From NCBI GenBank assembly GCA_017695055.1, contig JADILY010000053.1, positions 1 through 22,529 on the forward strand: a stretch of DNA of 22,529 nucleotides, written 5' to 3'. This document shows positions 15,116 to 22,424 of the stretch, piece by piece. The notes beneath the pieces were generated by a model. That model saw nothing but the letters and a program-made list of their open reading frames with translations. It did no database searches and was not told the DNA's origin. The DNA is from Merdivivens faecigallinarum (GTDB lineage: Bacteria > Bacteroidota > Bacteroidia > Bacteroidales > UBA932). Position numbers and translations under genes: made by a program. Each line of letters opens with the position of its first letter. Position 1 is the stretch's first letter.

Positions 15116-17299
15116 ATGGTAAAACGTTTGAAAATCCTATTCTTCGTCCTCTTGTCCGGATTAGGTACGTTGCATGCCGGCGCCTCGCCTGTAAGAAGCG
15201 GCAGCACAACGATAACGCAACCGGACGGAAAGTGCGTGACAGTGCGTTTTACAGGCGATGAATTTTACAAGATAACGACGACCGAGGACGGTGCGGCGGT
15301 GACACTTTGTGCGGACGGCTACCTGAGATATGTGATTTATGAAAACGGGAAAAGGACGGTGACGGAATACGCTGTTGGCGGGGAAAATACCCCGAAGGAG
15401 ATAGTCGCCGCAGCCCGGAACATCCCATACGCGCAATTGCAGGAAAACGCGAGAAGCAAGAGGAGGGCATACTACGATGCCGTCAGCATCTACGAAAGGA
15501 GAAGGGCGGACATGACCCCGCGTGCGGGAACTGCCGGCCGCGGCATGGTCAAGGCGGCGGTCATCCTTGTCGAGTTCCCCGACCTGGCGTTTACGGAAGG
15601 GGACAAGGACCGTTTCAATTCGCTGCTGAACTCGGAAGGATATTCGGAAAACGGGGCTGACGGTTCCGCGAAGGACTACTTCAAGGCACAGTTCGGAGAG
15701 CTGGCGGATTTCCAGTTCGATGTCTACGGCCCGTACACTGCCAAAAACGGATATGCCTATTATGGCGGGAACGACGACTCGGGGAACGACAAAGCGCCCG
15801 CGGAACTTGTGGCGGAAGCCTGCGAGGGACTGGATGCGGAAGTGGACTTCAGCCAGTATGACAGCGACGGAGACGGAGTCTGCGATTTCGTTTTCATGTT
15901 CTTCGCCGGGAATGACGAGGCCCAGAATCCTGCCCTGTATCCGGACAATATCTGGTCCCATGCATACGTTGTGGACTACTACAATCCGGAGCTGTACCTT
16001 GACGGGGTGAGGATTTCGAGATATGCCTGCACATCTGAGCTGATGGTAGCGGGGAACGGGTCGAGATTCACGGCCATAGGGACGTTCTGCCATGAGTTCA
16101 GCCACATTCTCGGACTGTCGGACGCCTACGATACAAGCTACAACTACGACGGAATGGCCACGGCCGATGCGCTGTGGGGCTCCACTTCCATCATGGATTC
16201 GGGGTCATACAACAACAACGGAAACACCCCTCCGAATTACAATGCTTTCGAAAGGGAAATGCTCGAAATAGCTTCTCCAAGGGAATTGTCCACCGGGGAA
16301 CAGAGCCTTGCCCCTGTCAACGTTTCAAATGAATTCATCAGGATAGAAAGCGATACGGAAAACGAATACTTCATAGTGGAATGCAGGAAAAAAGAGGGCT
16401 GGGATGCCTACATACCGGCCTCCGGAATGCTGGTTTACCATATCGACAAATCGGAAAACGATGCCGGGACTTCATACAATTACGGACGGCCGGTCACCGC
16501 CAGCGAAAGATGGCTTTACAATGAAGTGAACAGTTATCCTCTGCACCAGTGCGCCGACCTCATAGAGGCATCGTACCCGGCAGACAAGAATAACCCTGCG
16601 GACATTTTCTTCCCCGGACCGATGGCCATAACGCACTGTTCTTCCGAAACTCATGAAGACTATGTGTGCTGGAGCGGAGAAAGGGTCGGATACCAGCTGT
16701 ACGGCATACGCATGTCGGAAGACAACGTAGTCTTCCAGCTGCTCGATGCGGACGCGCTCGACCTCCCGACCATAACGAAACACAGCATAACGGTAGCCGG
16801 ATGCAATGTAATGCTGTCATGGGAGACGGACAAGACCGATGAAGAGGCCGTCGCCTTCGTAAACCTCTCGTACAAGGACGGGGATACCGTATCCGAGCAG
16901 GAGGCCGAGGGGAACACGGTTTCTTACATGGACCTGACCGTGGACACCGAATACACCGTGACCATCTGGTACGACAAGAACGGAATCGAAGGCGAGAAGT
17001 ACTCCATTGATTTTACTACTTTCGAGCAGAACAGCGATTTTCCTTATATTTTCATAAACAGGAGCGCCCTCGTAATGGGCAATACGATAAAACTGGAACT
17101 CATAAACCTCGAAAGCAGCGACTGCAAAATCGACTGGTATCTCGGCGACTACATAATAACGGTCCCGGACAAATTCGTGATAGCATTCGAAGGCAACCGG
17201 GAACTGAGTGCCATCATCACCTATCCTGACGGAAGGAAGGAACGGGTGGCCACGACCATAAATGTTCCTGAAGCGGAAGAAGAAAACGACAAAAAATAA
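15116..17299 (+). CDS. Secreted M6-family metalloprotease with fibronectin-III-like region
   Basis: A 727-residue exported zinc peptidase of the M6 (immune inhibitor A-like) type. The signal peptide spans about 1-23 (VKRLKILFFVLLSGLGTLHAGA). A prodomain-like region runs to about 140. The catalytic motif HEFSHILGLSD is at 326-336 (metzincin-like HExxHxxGxxD), with a downstream SIMDSGSYN that fits the methionine turn. A possible calcium loop DSDGDGVCD lies at 249-257. After about residue 540 the sequence becomes beta-rich, with one fibronectin-III-like module (about 550-640, TITKHSITVAGCNVMLSWE to YTVTIWYDKNG) and a last small beta domain. No type IX sorting domain is recognised. The start is the ATG at 15116, which opens the signal peptide; a TTG at 15062 in frame is rejected. 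A small lipoprotein follows after 23 bases. Confidence 0.9.
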   Translation: MVKRLKILFFVLLSGLGTLHAGASPVRSGSTTITQPDGKCVTVRFTGDEFYKITTTEDGAAVTLCADGYLRYVIYENGKRTVTEYAVGGENTPKEIVAAARNIPYAQLQENARSKRRAYYDAVSIYERRRADMTPRAGTAGRGMVKAAVILVEFPDLAFTEGDKDRFNSLLNSEGYSENGADGSAKDYFKAQFGELADFQFDVYGPYTAKNGYAYYGGNDDSGNDKAPAELVAEACEGLDAEVDFSQYDSDGDGVCDFVFMFFAGNDEAQNPALYPDNIWSHAYVVDYYNPELYLDGVRISRYACTSELMVAGNGSRFTAIGTFCHEFSHILGLSDAYDTSYNYDGMATADALWGSTSIMDSGSYNNNGNTPPNYNAFEREMLEIASPRELSTGEQSLAPVNVSNEFIRIESDTENEYFIVECRKKEGWDAYIPASGMLVYHIDKSENDAGTSYNYGRPVTASERWLYNEVNSYPLHQCADLIEASYPADKNNPADIFFPGPMAITHCSSETHEDYVCWSGERVGYQLYGIRMSEDNVVFQLLDADALDLPTITKHSITVAGCNVMLSWETDKTDEEAVAFVNLSYKDGDTVSEQEAEGNTVSYMDLTVDTEYTVTIWYDKNGIEGEKYSIDFTTFEQNSDFPYIFINRSALVMGNTIKLELINLESSDCKIDWYLGDYIITVPDKFVIAFEGNRELSAIITYPDGRKERVATTINVPEAEEENDKK

Positions 17300-17322
17300 A
17301 AACAACAAATATTTTAATAATT

Positions 17323-17736
17323 ATGAAGAAAATCATTATAATTTTCAGTCTGGTCTCCGGACTCGTTTTGTTTTCATGCCAGAAAGACCTGAAAATGACG
17401 GAGACACAGAAAGCATTCACCGAAATGGCTTCACCCGGCCTTGTTTCATCTGGAAATTACGTAATCGAATTCGTGGCCGACAGTTGCCAGATTTCATCGA
17501 CTACCGACGGCAGATACAGGATAATGACCGATACGCAGTCGCAATATGTCGAGGCGGTAATCGAAGGCGGCATCGGGAAGGTCGGCGCGACCCGGAAAGT
17601 GGCCCTCAAATGGTTCAAGGACGGAAAAATGAACGAGGAGGAGCTCGACATGGTTGTCAGCCTCAACTCTGGGGACACTTACTGGCTCTGGAACGAGGAA
17701 AATTCGAAAGGGGTAATCCTCAGAAAACTCATATAG
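17323..17736 (+). CDS. Small lipoprotein, unknown function
   Basis: A 137-residue predicted lipoprotein that I do not recognise. The N terminus MKKIIIIFSLVSGLVLFSC is a lipoprotein signal with lipidated C19. The mature part looks like a small beta-rich domain (NYVIEFVADSCQISSTTDG, YRIMTDTQSQYVEAVIEGG, KVALKWFKDGKMNEEELDMVVSLNSGDTYWLW), with one further cysteine. It lies 23 bases after the M6 metalloprotease on the same strand and is probably co-transcribed; a role as a partner or surface companion of the protease is only a guess. Its last eight bases overlap the 3' end of holA on the other strand. Confidence 0.8.
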   Translation: MKKIIIIFSLVSGLVLFSCQKDLKMTETQKAFTEMASPGLVSSGNYVIEFVADSCQISSTTDGRYRIMTDTQSQYVEAVIEGGIGKVGATRKVALKWFKDGKMNEEELDMVVSLNSGDTYWLWNEENSKGVILRKLI

Positions 17737-18769
17737 CGAGGAGTCTGGAAACCAGTTCCATCAAAAGCTCTCCGGACGAAGCCTCACCGGCATCTCCACC
17801 CTTGCTTTTGTAGTCATACTCCTCGATTTCGGCTATCGCCGCCATGCATTTCCTTACGGGGAAAGACTTGGCGGCAATATCGTATTCCTGTAGGAAATAA
17901 GGATTTATGCCTATCTCCCTTGCCCTGTCCTGGGCGGAGGCCTGCGGGTTCCTTTTAAGCAGGGCTTCGTATTTCAGGATTCTGTAAAAATGCAGGAAAA
18001 GCGCGTTCACTGCCGCCGGAAGCGCGAAATTGGGAGAGTTCCCGAGATATGCGGCGATATGGAAAGCCTTTGCCGAATCCCTGTATGAAAGGGCCTTGGT
18101 AAGTTCGAAAACACTGAACTGGCGGGTAATCCCTACATTCTGCTCGATGTCCTCGACCCGTATCTCCTTCCTGCCTTCTTCGAGGCTTTTTATGATTTTA
18201 TCACCTTCCACGGCAATTTTGCTCAGTTCCGCTCCCGAATATTCGGCGAGAAGGGCCGCCGCCGGTGGCTGTATGCTGAAACCCTCGGAGGAAAAATAGG
18301 ATGAAATCCACCTCGGCAGTTCATACTCCCTGACCGGCTGGGACTCCAGAACGACACCTTTTTTCAGTATCTCCTTATATAAAGAGGTGCGCTTGTCCAT
18401 GCTCTTGCCCATGTAGCAGAGCACCAGCACCGTGGTATCGAGGGGGGAAGCCACATATGAAAGGAGGTCGTCGAGTTTCTTTACGGACTGGGCCTCCCTC
18501 ACGGCCACCAACTGCCGTTCGGCCATCATCGGATAGCGCGAGGCCGCGTTTGCTATGTCGGCCCCGGTAACGTCCGCCCCGTAGAAAACGGTCAGATTGA
18601 AGTCCTTTTCCGTTTCCGTCAGGACATTGTCCATCAGCATGCCGTATATTTTATCGATATAATACTGCTCCTCTCCCATCAACAGATATACCGGGGCGAA
18701 ATGCCCGGCCCTGATGTCGGACGATACCGAATTGAAGACGTTTTCCGTATTGCCTGTACCCTTTGCCAT
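17729..18769 (-). CDS. holA: DNA polymerase III subunit delta
   Basis: The delta subunit of the clamp loader (346 residues), which opens the beta sliding clamp during replication. The N-terminal part has the family pattern: FAPVYLLMGEEQYYIDKI (about 22-39), FNLTVFYGADV, and ASRYPMMAERQLVAVREAQ with the hydrophobic clamp-contact region. The middle has the Walker-less AAA fold, and the C-terminal collar domain includes FSVFELTKALSYRDSAKA and AVNALFLHFYRILKYEALL. The ATG at 18767-18769 gives MAKGTGNTENVF; the longer frame to 19342 is antisense to the next genes. It stands alone on the minus strand. Only a degenerate -7 (TAACTTTA, plus 18805-18812) is seen in front of it. Its end overlaps the small lipoprotein by eight bases. 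Confidence 0.93.
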   Translation of the reverse strand: MAKGTGNTENVFNSVSSDIRAGHFAPVYLLMGEEQYYIDKIYGMLMDNVLTETEKDFNLTVFYGADVTGADIANAASRYPMMAERQLVAVREAQSVKKLDDLLSYVASPLDTTVLVLCYMGKSMDKRTSLYKEILKKGVVLESQPVREYELPRWISSYFSSEGFSIQPPAAALLAEYSGAELSKIAVEGDKIIKSLEEGRKEIRVEDIEQNVGITRQFSVFELTKALSYRDSAKAFHIAAYLGNSPNFALPAAVNALFLHFYRILKYEALLKRNPQASAQDRAREIGINPYFLQEYDIAAKSFPVRKCMAAIAEIEEYDYKSKGGDAGEASSGELLMELVSRLLAI

Positions 18770-18822
18770 AAACCAATTTTTAACTTCGATTGCAATAAAC
18801 CCCGTAAAGTTAAGAAAATTTG

Positions 18823-18830
18823 TACCTTTG
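18823..18830 (+). promoter_or_regulatory. Bacteroidota -7 box for the HsdR-N/CCA operon (TACCTTTG)
   Basis: Perfect TAnnTTTG, 20 bases before the ATG at 18851. No clear -33 element is seen. Confidence 0.55.
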
Positions 18831-18850
18831 TGAGCCAAAATCCATAGGAT

Positions 18851-19279
18851 ATGGAGGATATTTTCGATCCGTTGAGGAAAAAATTCGTCAGACTGACCCC
18901 GGAGGAGCAGGTAAGGCAGTGGTTCATAGGCGTGCTCCATAAAACGGCAGGTGTCCCGCTCACCCACATGATGAGCGAAGTGCAGCTGCATATCGGAGGA
19001 AAATCGTTGAGGGCCGATATCATAGTGTATGACAGAAAATTGAGGGAAGTCTGCATAGTCGAATGCAAGGAGCCTTCGGTAAGGCTCGACGGGGATGTCC
19101 TGGAACAGGCGCTCAGATATGACATGGCCGTCGGAGTCCCTTACATCTGCATCACCAACGGGAAGAAAACGTTCTTTTTCAAACGGGCATCGGGAGAAGG
19201 GGCGCCATACGATTATATGGACAGGCTGCCGGCATACGAGGAGATGGTTGCGGCAGCAGGACAGAAAGGGATTATATGA
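18851..19279 (+). CDS. Stand-alone HsdR N-terminal-type (PD-(D/E)xK) nuclease-fold protein
   Basis: A 142-residue cytosolic protein consisting only of the fold found at the N terminus of type I restriction R subunits (HsdR_N_2 type). Active-site residues of the PD-(D/E)xK class are visible: E43 in SEVQLHI, D56 in RADIIVYD and E71/K73 in CIVECKEP, followed by a Q-containing helix (EQALRYDMA, about 86-93). No helicase, methylase or specificity gene is near, so it is not a restriction system remnant in the usual sense. Its stop overlaps the start of the CCA/poly(A) polymerase gene in an ATGA. The substrate is unknown. The intact catalytic set argues for an active nuclease, but this is inference. 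Confidence 0.85.
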   Translation: MEDIFDPLRKKFVRLTPEEQVRQWFIGVLHKTAGVPLTHMMSEVQLHIGGKSLRADIIVYDRKLREVCIVECKEPSVRLDGDVLEQALRYDMAVGVPYICITNGKKTFFFKRASGEGAPYDYMDRLPAYEEMVAAAGQKGII

Positions 19280-20700
19280 CAACGATAGGTTCAGGATATC
19301 TTGACAATCCGGTTTTCGGGATTGTTTCGGAATGCGCCGCAAAACTCGGCGTAAGGAGTTTCGTCATCGGAGGCTATGTCAGGGATTCGTTCCTTCACAT
19401 ACCCTGCAAGGATATAGACATAGTGGTGGAAGGCAGCGGCATCGAACTGGCCGAAGCCGTAGGGGCCGCCGTGCATTCGAAAGTCTCGGTTTTCAAGAAT
19501 TTCGGGACGGCAATGGTACGTTATAAAGACATAGAGCTCGAATTCGTAGGGGCCAGAAAGGAGTCGTACCACCGTGAATCGAGGAAGCCGATAGTGGAGA
19601 ACGGGACACTCGAAGACGACCAGCTGAGGAGGGATTTCACCATAAACGCCATGGCTTTCAGCCTGTGCAGGGACAATTTCGGGGAACTGATAGATCCCTT
19701 CGGGGGCATCAGGGACCTTGCCGGCGGCATAATCCGCACCCCCCTCGATCCCGACACCACTTACAGCGACGACCCTCTGCGCATGATAAGGGCCATACGT
19801 TTCGCCACGAGGTTCGGTTTTACGATAGTGCCCGAATCCCTCGAATCCATAAAAAGGAACAAGGACAGGCTGGACATACTTTCCAGGGAGAGGATTGCCG
19901 AAGAACTGCACAAGATACTTTCCTGCGAGAGCCCATCCAAGGGATTCCTCCTTTTGGACGAAACGGAACTGCTCGAAAAGATACTTCCGGAACTGACACG
20001 GCTCAAGAAAGTCGAGAACATAGACGGACACGGTCACAAGGACAACTTCCGGCATACATTGGAAGTCGTGGACAATATCTGCCGCAACAACCCGGACTCG
20101 GGCCTGTGGCTGAGATGGGCCGGCCTGTTGCACGACGTGGGTAAGGCCGTCACGAAACGGTACGACCCGAAAATCGGCTGGACATTCCACGCCCATGACA
20201 CCGTAGGGGCCAAGATGGTGCCGGGGATATTCAAGAACCTGCACATGCCCCTGAACGAGAAGATGAAATATGTCCAGAAACTCGTAGCGCTCCATCTGAG
20301 GCCGATAGCCCTTGTCACCGACGAGGTTACGGATTCGGCCGTCAGGAGGCTTCTTTTCGATGCCGGGGACGACATAGACGACCTTATGGAACTCTGCGAG
20401 GCAGACATAACGTCCAAGAACCCGCGGAAGGTCAAGATGTTGAAAAACAATTTCGCTTTGGTAAGGGAAAAACTCGCCGAAGTCGAAGCAAAGGATGCCA
20501 TCCGCAATTTTAAGAACCCGGTTACCGGGGAAATCATAATGACCACATACGGCATAGCCCCCGGTCCCGAAATCGGAGAGATAAAGGAGCACGTCAAGAA
20601 TGCGATTCTCGACGGAACCATCGAAAACGACAAGGAAGCCGCCTTACGGCTGATGAGGGAATATGTCGCCTCCCATTACGGCTGGCCGGAGCAGGCCTGA
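19276..20700 (+). CDS. CCA tRNA nucleotidyltransferase / poly(A) polymerase family with HD domain
   Basis: A class II nucleotidyltransferase of 474 residues. The head domain has the GG motif VIGGYVRDSFL (30-40), the metal-binding DID (46-48) and RRDFTINAMA (118-127). The RNA-binding neck has DDPLRMIRAIRFATRFGF (165-182). A C-terminal HD phosphohydrolase domain is present (H260 in FRHTLEVVD; H286-D287 in LLHDVGKA; H305 and H307), as in many bacterial CCA-adding enzymes. The likely job is adding or repairing the 3' CCA of tRNA; poly(A) addition cannot be excluded from sequence. It overlaps the HsdR-N gene by four bases and is convergent with folE, 27 bases away, with no strong terminator between. 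Confidence 0.92.
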   Translation: MTTIGSGYLDNPVFGIVSECAAKLGVRSFVIGGYVRDSFLHIPCKDIDIVVEGSGIELAEAVGAAVHSKVSVFKNFGTAMVRYKDIELEFVGARKESYHRESRKPIVENGTLEDDQLRRDFTINAMAFSLCRDNFGELIDPFGGIRDLAGGIIRTPLDPDTTYSDDPLRMIRAIRFATRFGFTIVPESLESIKRNKDRLDILSRERIAEELHKILSCESPSKGFLLLDETELLEKILPELTRLKKVENIDGHGHKDNFRHTLEVVDNICRNNPDSGLWLRWAGLLHDVGKAVTKRYDPKIGWTFHAHDTVGAKMVPGIFKNLHMPLNEKMKYVQKLVALHLRPIALVTDEVTDSAVRRLLFDAGDDIDDLMELCEADITSKNPRKVKMLKNNFALVREKLAEVEAKDAIRNFKNPVTGEIIMTTYGIAPGPEIGEIKEHVKNAILDGTIENDKEAALRLMREYVASHYGWPEQA

Positions 20701-20727
20701 CAGCGCAAAGCTGCCGGGGGCAGGAAA

Positions 20728-21327
20728 TCAATCCAGCTTCTGGCCTATCAGGTGCATGAATTCCTCCCTTGTGCGGGGGTCCTTGAGGAAGGCTCCGGAA
20801 AAGGCCGAGGTTGTTGTAAGCGAGTGTTCCTTCTGTACTCCCCTGAGCCTCATGCAGGTATGGGCGGCCTCTATTACGACTGCCGTTCCGAGGGGCTTGA
20901 GCGTGGAGTCTATGCATTCAAGTATCTGGGTAGTAAGCCTCTCCTGGACCTGAAGACGGCGGGCATAGCATTCGACCACGCGGGCAATCTTGCTGAGACC
21001 TGTTATCCTGCCGTTCGGGATGTATGCCACATGGGCCTTGCCTATGAAAGGAAGCATGTGGTGCTCGCAGGTAGAATAGAGCTCGATATCCTTTACCAGG
21101 ACCATCTGGCTGTATTTTTCTTCAAACAAGGCCCCCATGAGGATTTCACGTCCGTCCTGGAGATATCCGTTCGTCAGGAACTGTATGGCCTTCGCGACCC
21201 TTTCGGGGGTTTTCAGCAGGCCCTCACGGGAAGGGTCCTCCCCTATCAGTTCGAGGATGGCCTTATAATGTTCCGCCAGTTTTGCGGTCGTTTCTTCATC
21301 GTAGCTTTCTATTTTCCTGTATGCCAT
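20728..21327 (-). CDS. folE: GTP cyclohydrolase I
   Basis: Converts GTP to 7,8-dihydroneopterin triphosphate, the first step of folate synthesis and also a source for queuosine precursors. It has 199 residues and forms a decamer in known cases. Zinc ligands are C87 and H90 in YSTCEHHMLPF and C158 in AAHTCMRLRGV; their spacing matches that of the E. coli enzyme. The substrate region GRITGLSKIARVVECYARR (106-124) and QKEHSLTTTSA (165-175) are conserved. The ATG at 21325-21327 is clear. It is a single-gene minus-strand unit, divergent from the cobalamin adenosyltransferase. Confidence 0.96.
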   Translation of the reverse strand: MAYRKIESYDEETTAKLAEHYKAILELIGEDPSREGLLKTPERVAKAIQFLTNGYLQDGREILMGALFEEKYSQMVLVKDIELYSTCEHHMLPFIGKAHVAYIPNGRITGLSKIARVVECYARRLQVQERLTTQILECIDSTLKPLGTAVVIEAAHTCMRLRGVQKEHSLTTTSAFSGAFLKDPRTREEFMHLIGQKLD

Positions 21328-21370
21328 TGTTTTAAATTATTTGGCTTTTTTTTCATTTTCCTAAGGGCCG

Positions 21371-21378
21371 CAAAATTA
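21371..21378 (-). promoter_or_regulatory. Bacteroidota -7 box for folE (TAATTTTG on minus strand)
   Basis: Perfect TAnnTTTG (plus strand CAAAATTA), 43 bases before the folE ATG. No clear -33 element is seen. Confidence 0.5.
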
Positions 21379-21414
21379 ATTAAATTTTCATAAACACTTT
21401 TTCATATTAATGTT

Positions 21415-21422
21415 TATTTTTG
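21415..21422 (+). promoter_or_regulatory. Bacteroidota -7 box for the adenosyltransferase (TATTTTTG)
   Basis: Perfect TAnnTTTG, 46 bases before the ATG at 21469. Confidence 0.5.
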
Positions 21423-21468
21423 GCGGTTGGATTGAATTTTTGCACAGAATTGGAAAACGGACGAAAAT

Positions 21469-22002
21469 ATGAAGATTTATACTAAAACCGGAGATGAGGG
21501 GAAAACGTCCCTCGTCGGCGGAAAAAGGGTTCCGAAAAACCATCCGCGGGTGATGGCTTACGGCGATATCGACGAGCTTATTTCATGGGTCGGGCTTCTG
21601 CGCGCCGGGCTGCCGGAACATGATTATGAACTGCGACGGATACAATGCGCGTTGATGAACGGTTCGGCACATATAGCGGCCGAGGATTCGTCGAAACCGC
21701 TGCCGGCTTTCCCGGAAGAGGATATCGCCTGGCTCGAAGGGCAGATTGACAAAATGACACAAACGATTCCGGAACAGAAGGCCTTCGTGCTTCCTTCGGG
21801 ACCGAGGGAGGCGGCTTTGTGCCACGTTGCCAGGACTGTCTGCCGCAGGTGCGAAAGGTCTTCCATCGCCATCGGAGGACAGCAGGGAGAGGATGTCCGG
21901 AAAACGGTAAAATATATTAACAGGTTGTCGGATTATCTTTTCACATTGGCACGATATGTGACAAATGCCAAAGGCTTGGTTGAAGATTTCTGGCTGCCAT
22001 AA
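21469..22002 (+). CDS. PduO-type cob(I)alamin adenosyltransferase
   Basis: A 177-residue ATP:corrinoid adenosyltransferase that makes adenosylcobalamin from cob(I)alamin and ATP. PduO-family motifs are present: YTKTGDEGKTSLVGGKRVPK at 4-23 (ATP-binding N terminus), RVMAYGDIDELISWVG (27-42), ARTVCRRCERS (121-131) and YINRLSDYLFTLAR (149-162). The length fits the single-domain form. No cobalamin riboswitch-like structure is apparent in the short leader. No methylmalonyl-CoA mutase or cobalamin transport gene is in the window. It sits alone, divergent from folE. Confidence 0.94.
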   Translation: MKIYTKTGDEGKTSLVGGKRVPKNHPRVMAYGDIDELISWVGLLRAGLPEHDYELRRIQCALMNGSAHIAAEDSSKPLPAFPEEDIAWLEGQIDKMTQTIPEQKAFVLPSGPREAALCHVARTVCRRCERSSIAIGGQQGEDVRKTVKYINRLSDYLFTLARYVTNAKGLVEDFWLP

Positions 22003-22050
22003 AAATTGCAAAAAATCAGGCATTGGCGACCGGGGTCTGAAAAAAGTTTT

Positions 22051-22058
22051 TATCTTTG
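22051..22058 (+). promoter_or_regulatory. Bacteroidota -7 box for the DUF2795 gene (TATCTTTG)
   Basis: Perfect TAnnTTTG, with a TTGG at 22024-22027 as a possible -33 (spacer 23, a little long). The leader of about 65 bases holds a weak inverted repeat GACTG/CAGTC (22065-22069, 22091-22095). Confidence 0.5.
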
Positions 22059-22127
22059 CGCCCCGACTGGAACAATGGAAACCGGAGGGACAGTCAAAGA
22101 AAGTTTAACGATTTAACTGACAGAACG

Positions 22128-22349
22128 ATGTATTGGACACTTGAGCTTGCTTACAGATTGGAAGATGCGCCTTGGCCAGCAACCAAAGAGGAACTGATCG
22201 ATTACGCCACCAGATCCGGAGCTCCGCTCGAAGTAATCGAGAATCTTGAAGACCTGGATGATGACGGCGAGATTTACGAAAGCATAGAAGACATTTGGCC
22301 GGACTACCCTACCAAAGAAGATTTCTTCTTCAACGAGGAGGAATATTGA
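22128..22349 (+). CDS. Small acidic DUF2795 family protein
   Basis: A 73-residue, strongly acidic cytosolic protein that is highly conserved in Bacteroidales, beginning MYWTLELAYRLEDAPWPATK. The DUF2795-type core (PATKEELIDYATRSGAPLEVIENLEDL) is a small helical domain, followed by an acidic tail (DDDGEIYESIEDIWPDYPT) and FFFNEEEY at the end. Its function is unknown. The ATG at 22128 is preferred over an in-frame non-ATG start at 22056, because the latter lies on the predicted -7 box and the family starts at MYW. It is a single-gene unit followed by a terminator. Confidence 0.9.
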   Translation: MYWTLELAYRLEDAPWPATKEELIDYATRSGAPLEVIENLEDLDDDGEIYESIEDIWPDYPTKEDFFFNEEEY

Positions 22350-22380
22350 CGCTCTTCGAATAGATTAAACAATTAAATAT

Positions 22381-22424
22381 CAGCGCGATAAACAATGAAA
22401 ATTTGTTTGTCGCGCTGGTGTTTT
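22381..22424 (+). terminator. Rho-independent terminator after the DUF2795 gene
   Basis: Arms CAGCGCGATAAACAA (22381-22395) and TTGTTTGTCGCGCTG (22403-22417) form a 15-position stem with one U-G pair and a seven-base loop, followed by GTGTTTT. Confidence 0.75.

Noticed and set aside
18851..19279. Type I restriction-modification system
   Set aside because: Only the N-terminal nuclease fold is present; no helicase part, methylase or specificity subunit is in the window.
18770..19342. N-terminal extension of the holA frame
   Set aside because: Antisense to the HsdR-N and CCA genes; HolA homology begins at the ATG at 18769.
19291..20592. Minus-strand frame of 433 codons
   Set aside because: Shadow of the CCA/poly(A) polymerase gene, which carries all expected catalytic motifs on the plus strand.
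20701..20723. Terminator between the CCA gene and folE
   Set aside because: Two tiny overlapping hairpins (CAGC/GCTG and CTGCC/GGCAG) with no T-run.
21423..21468. Cobalamin riboswitch before the adenosyltransferase
   Set aside because: The leader is under 50 bases, far too short, and no conserved B12-box-like sequence was seen.
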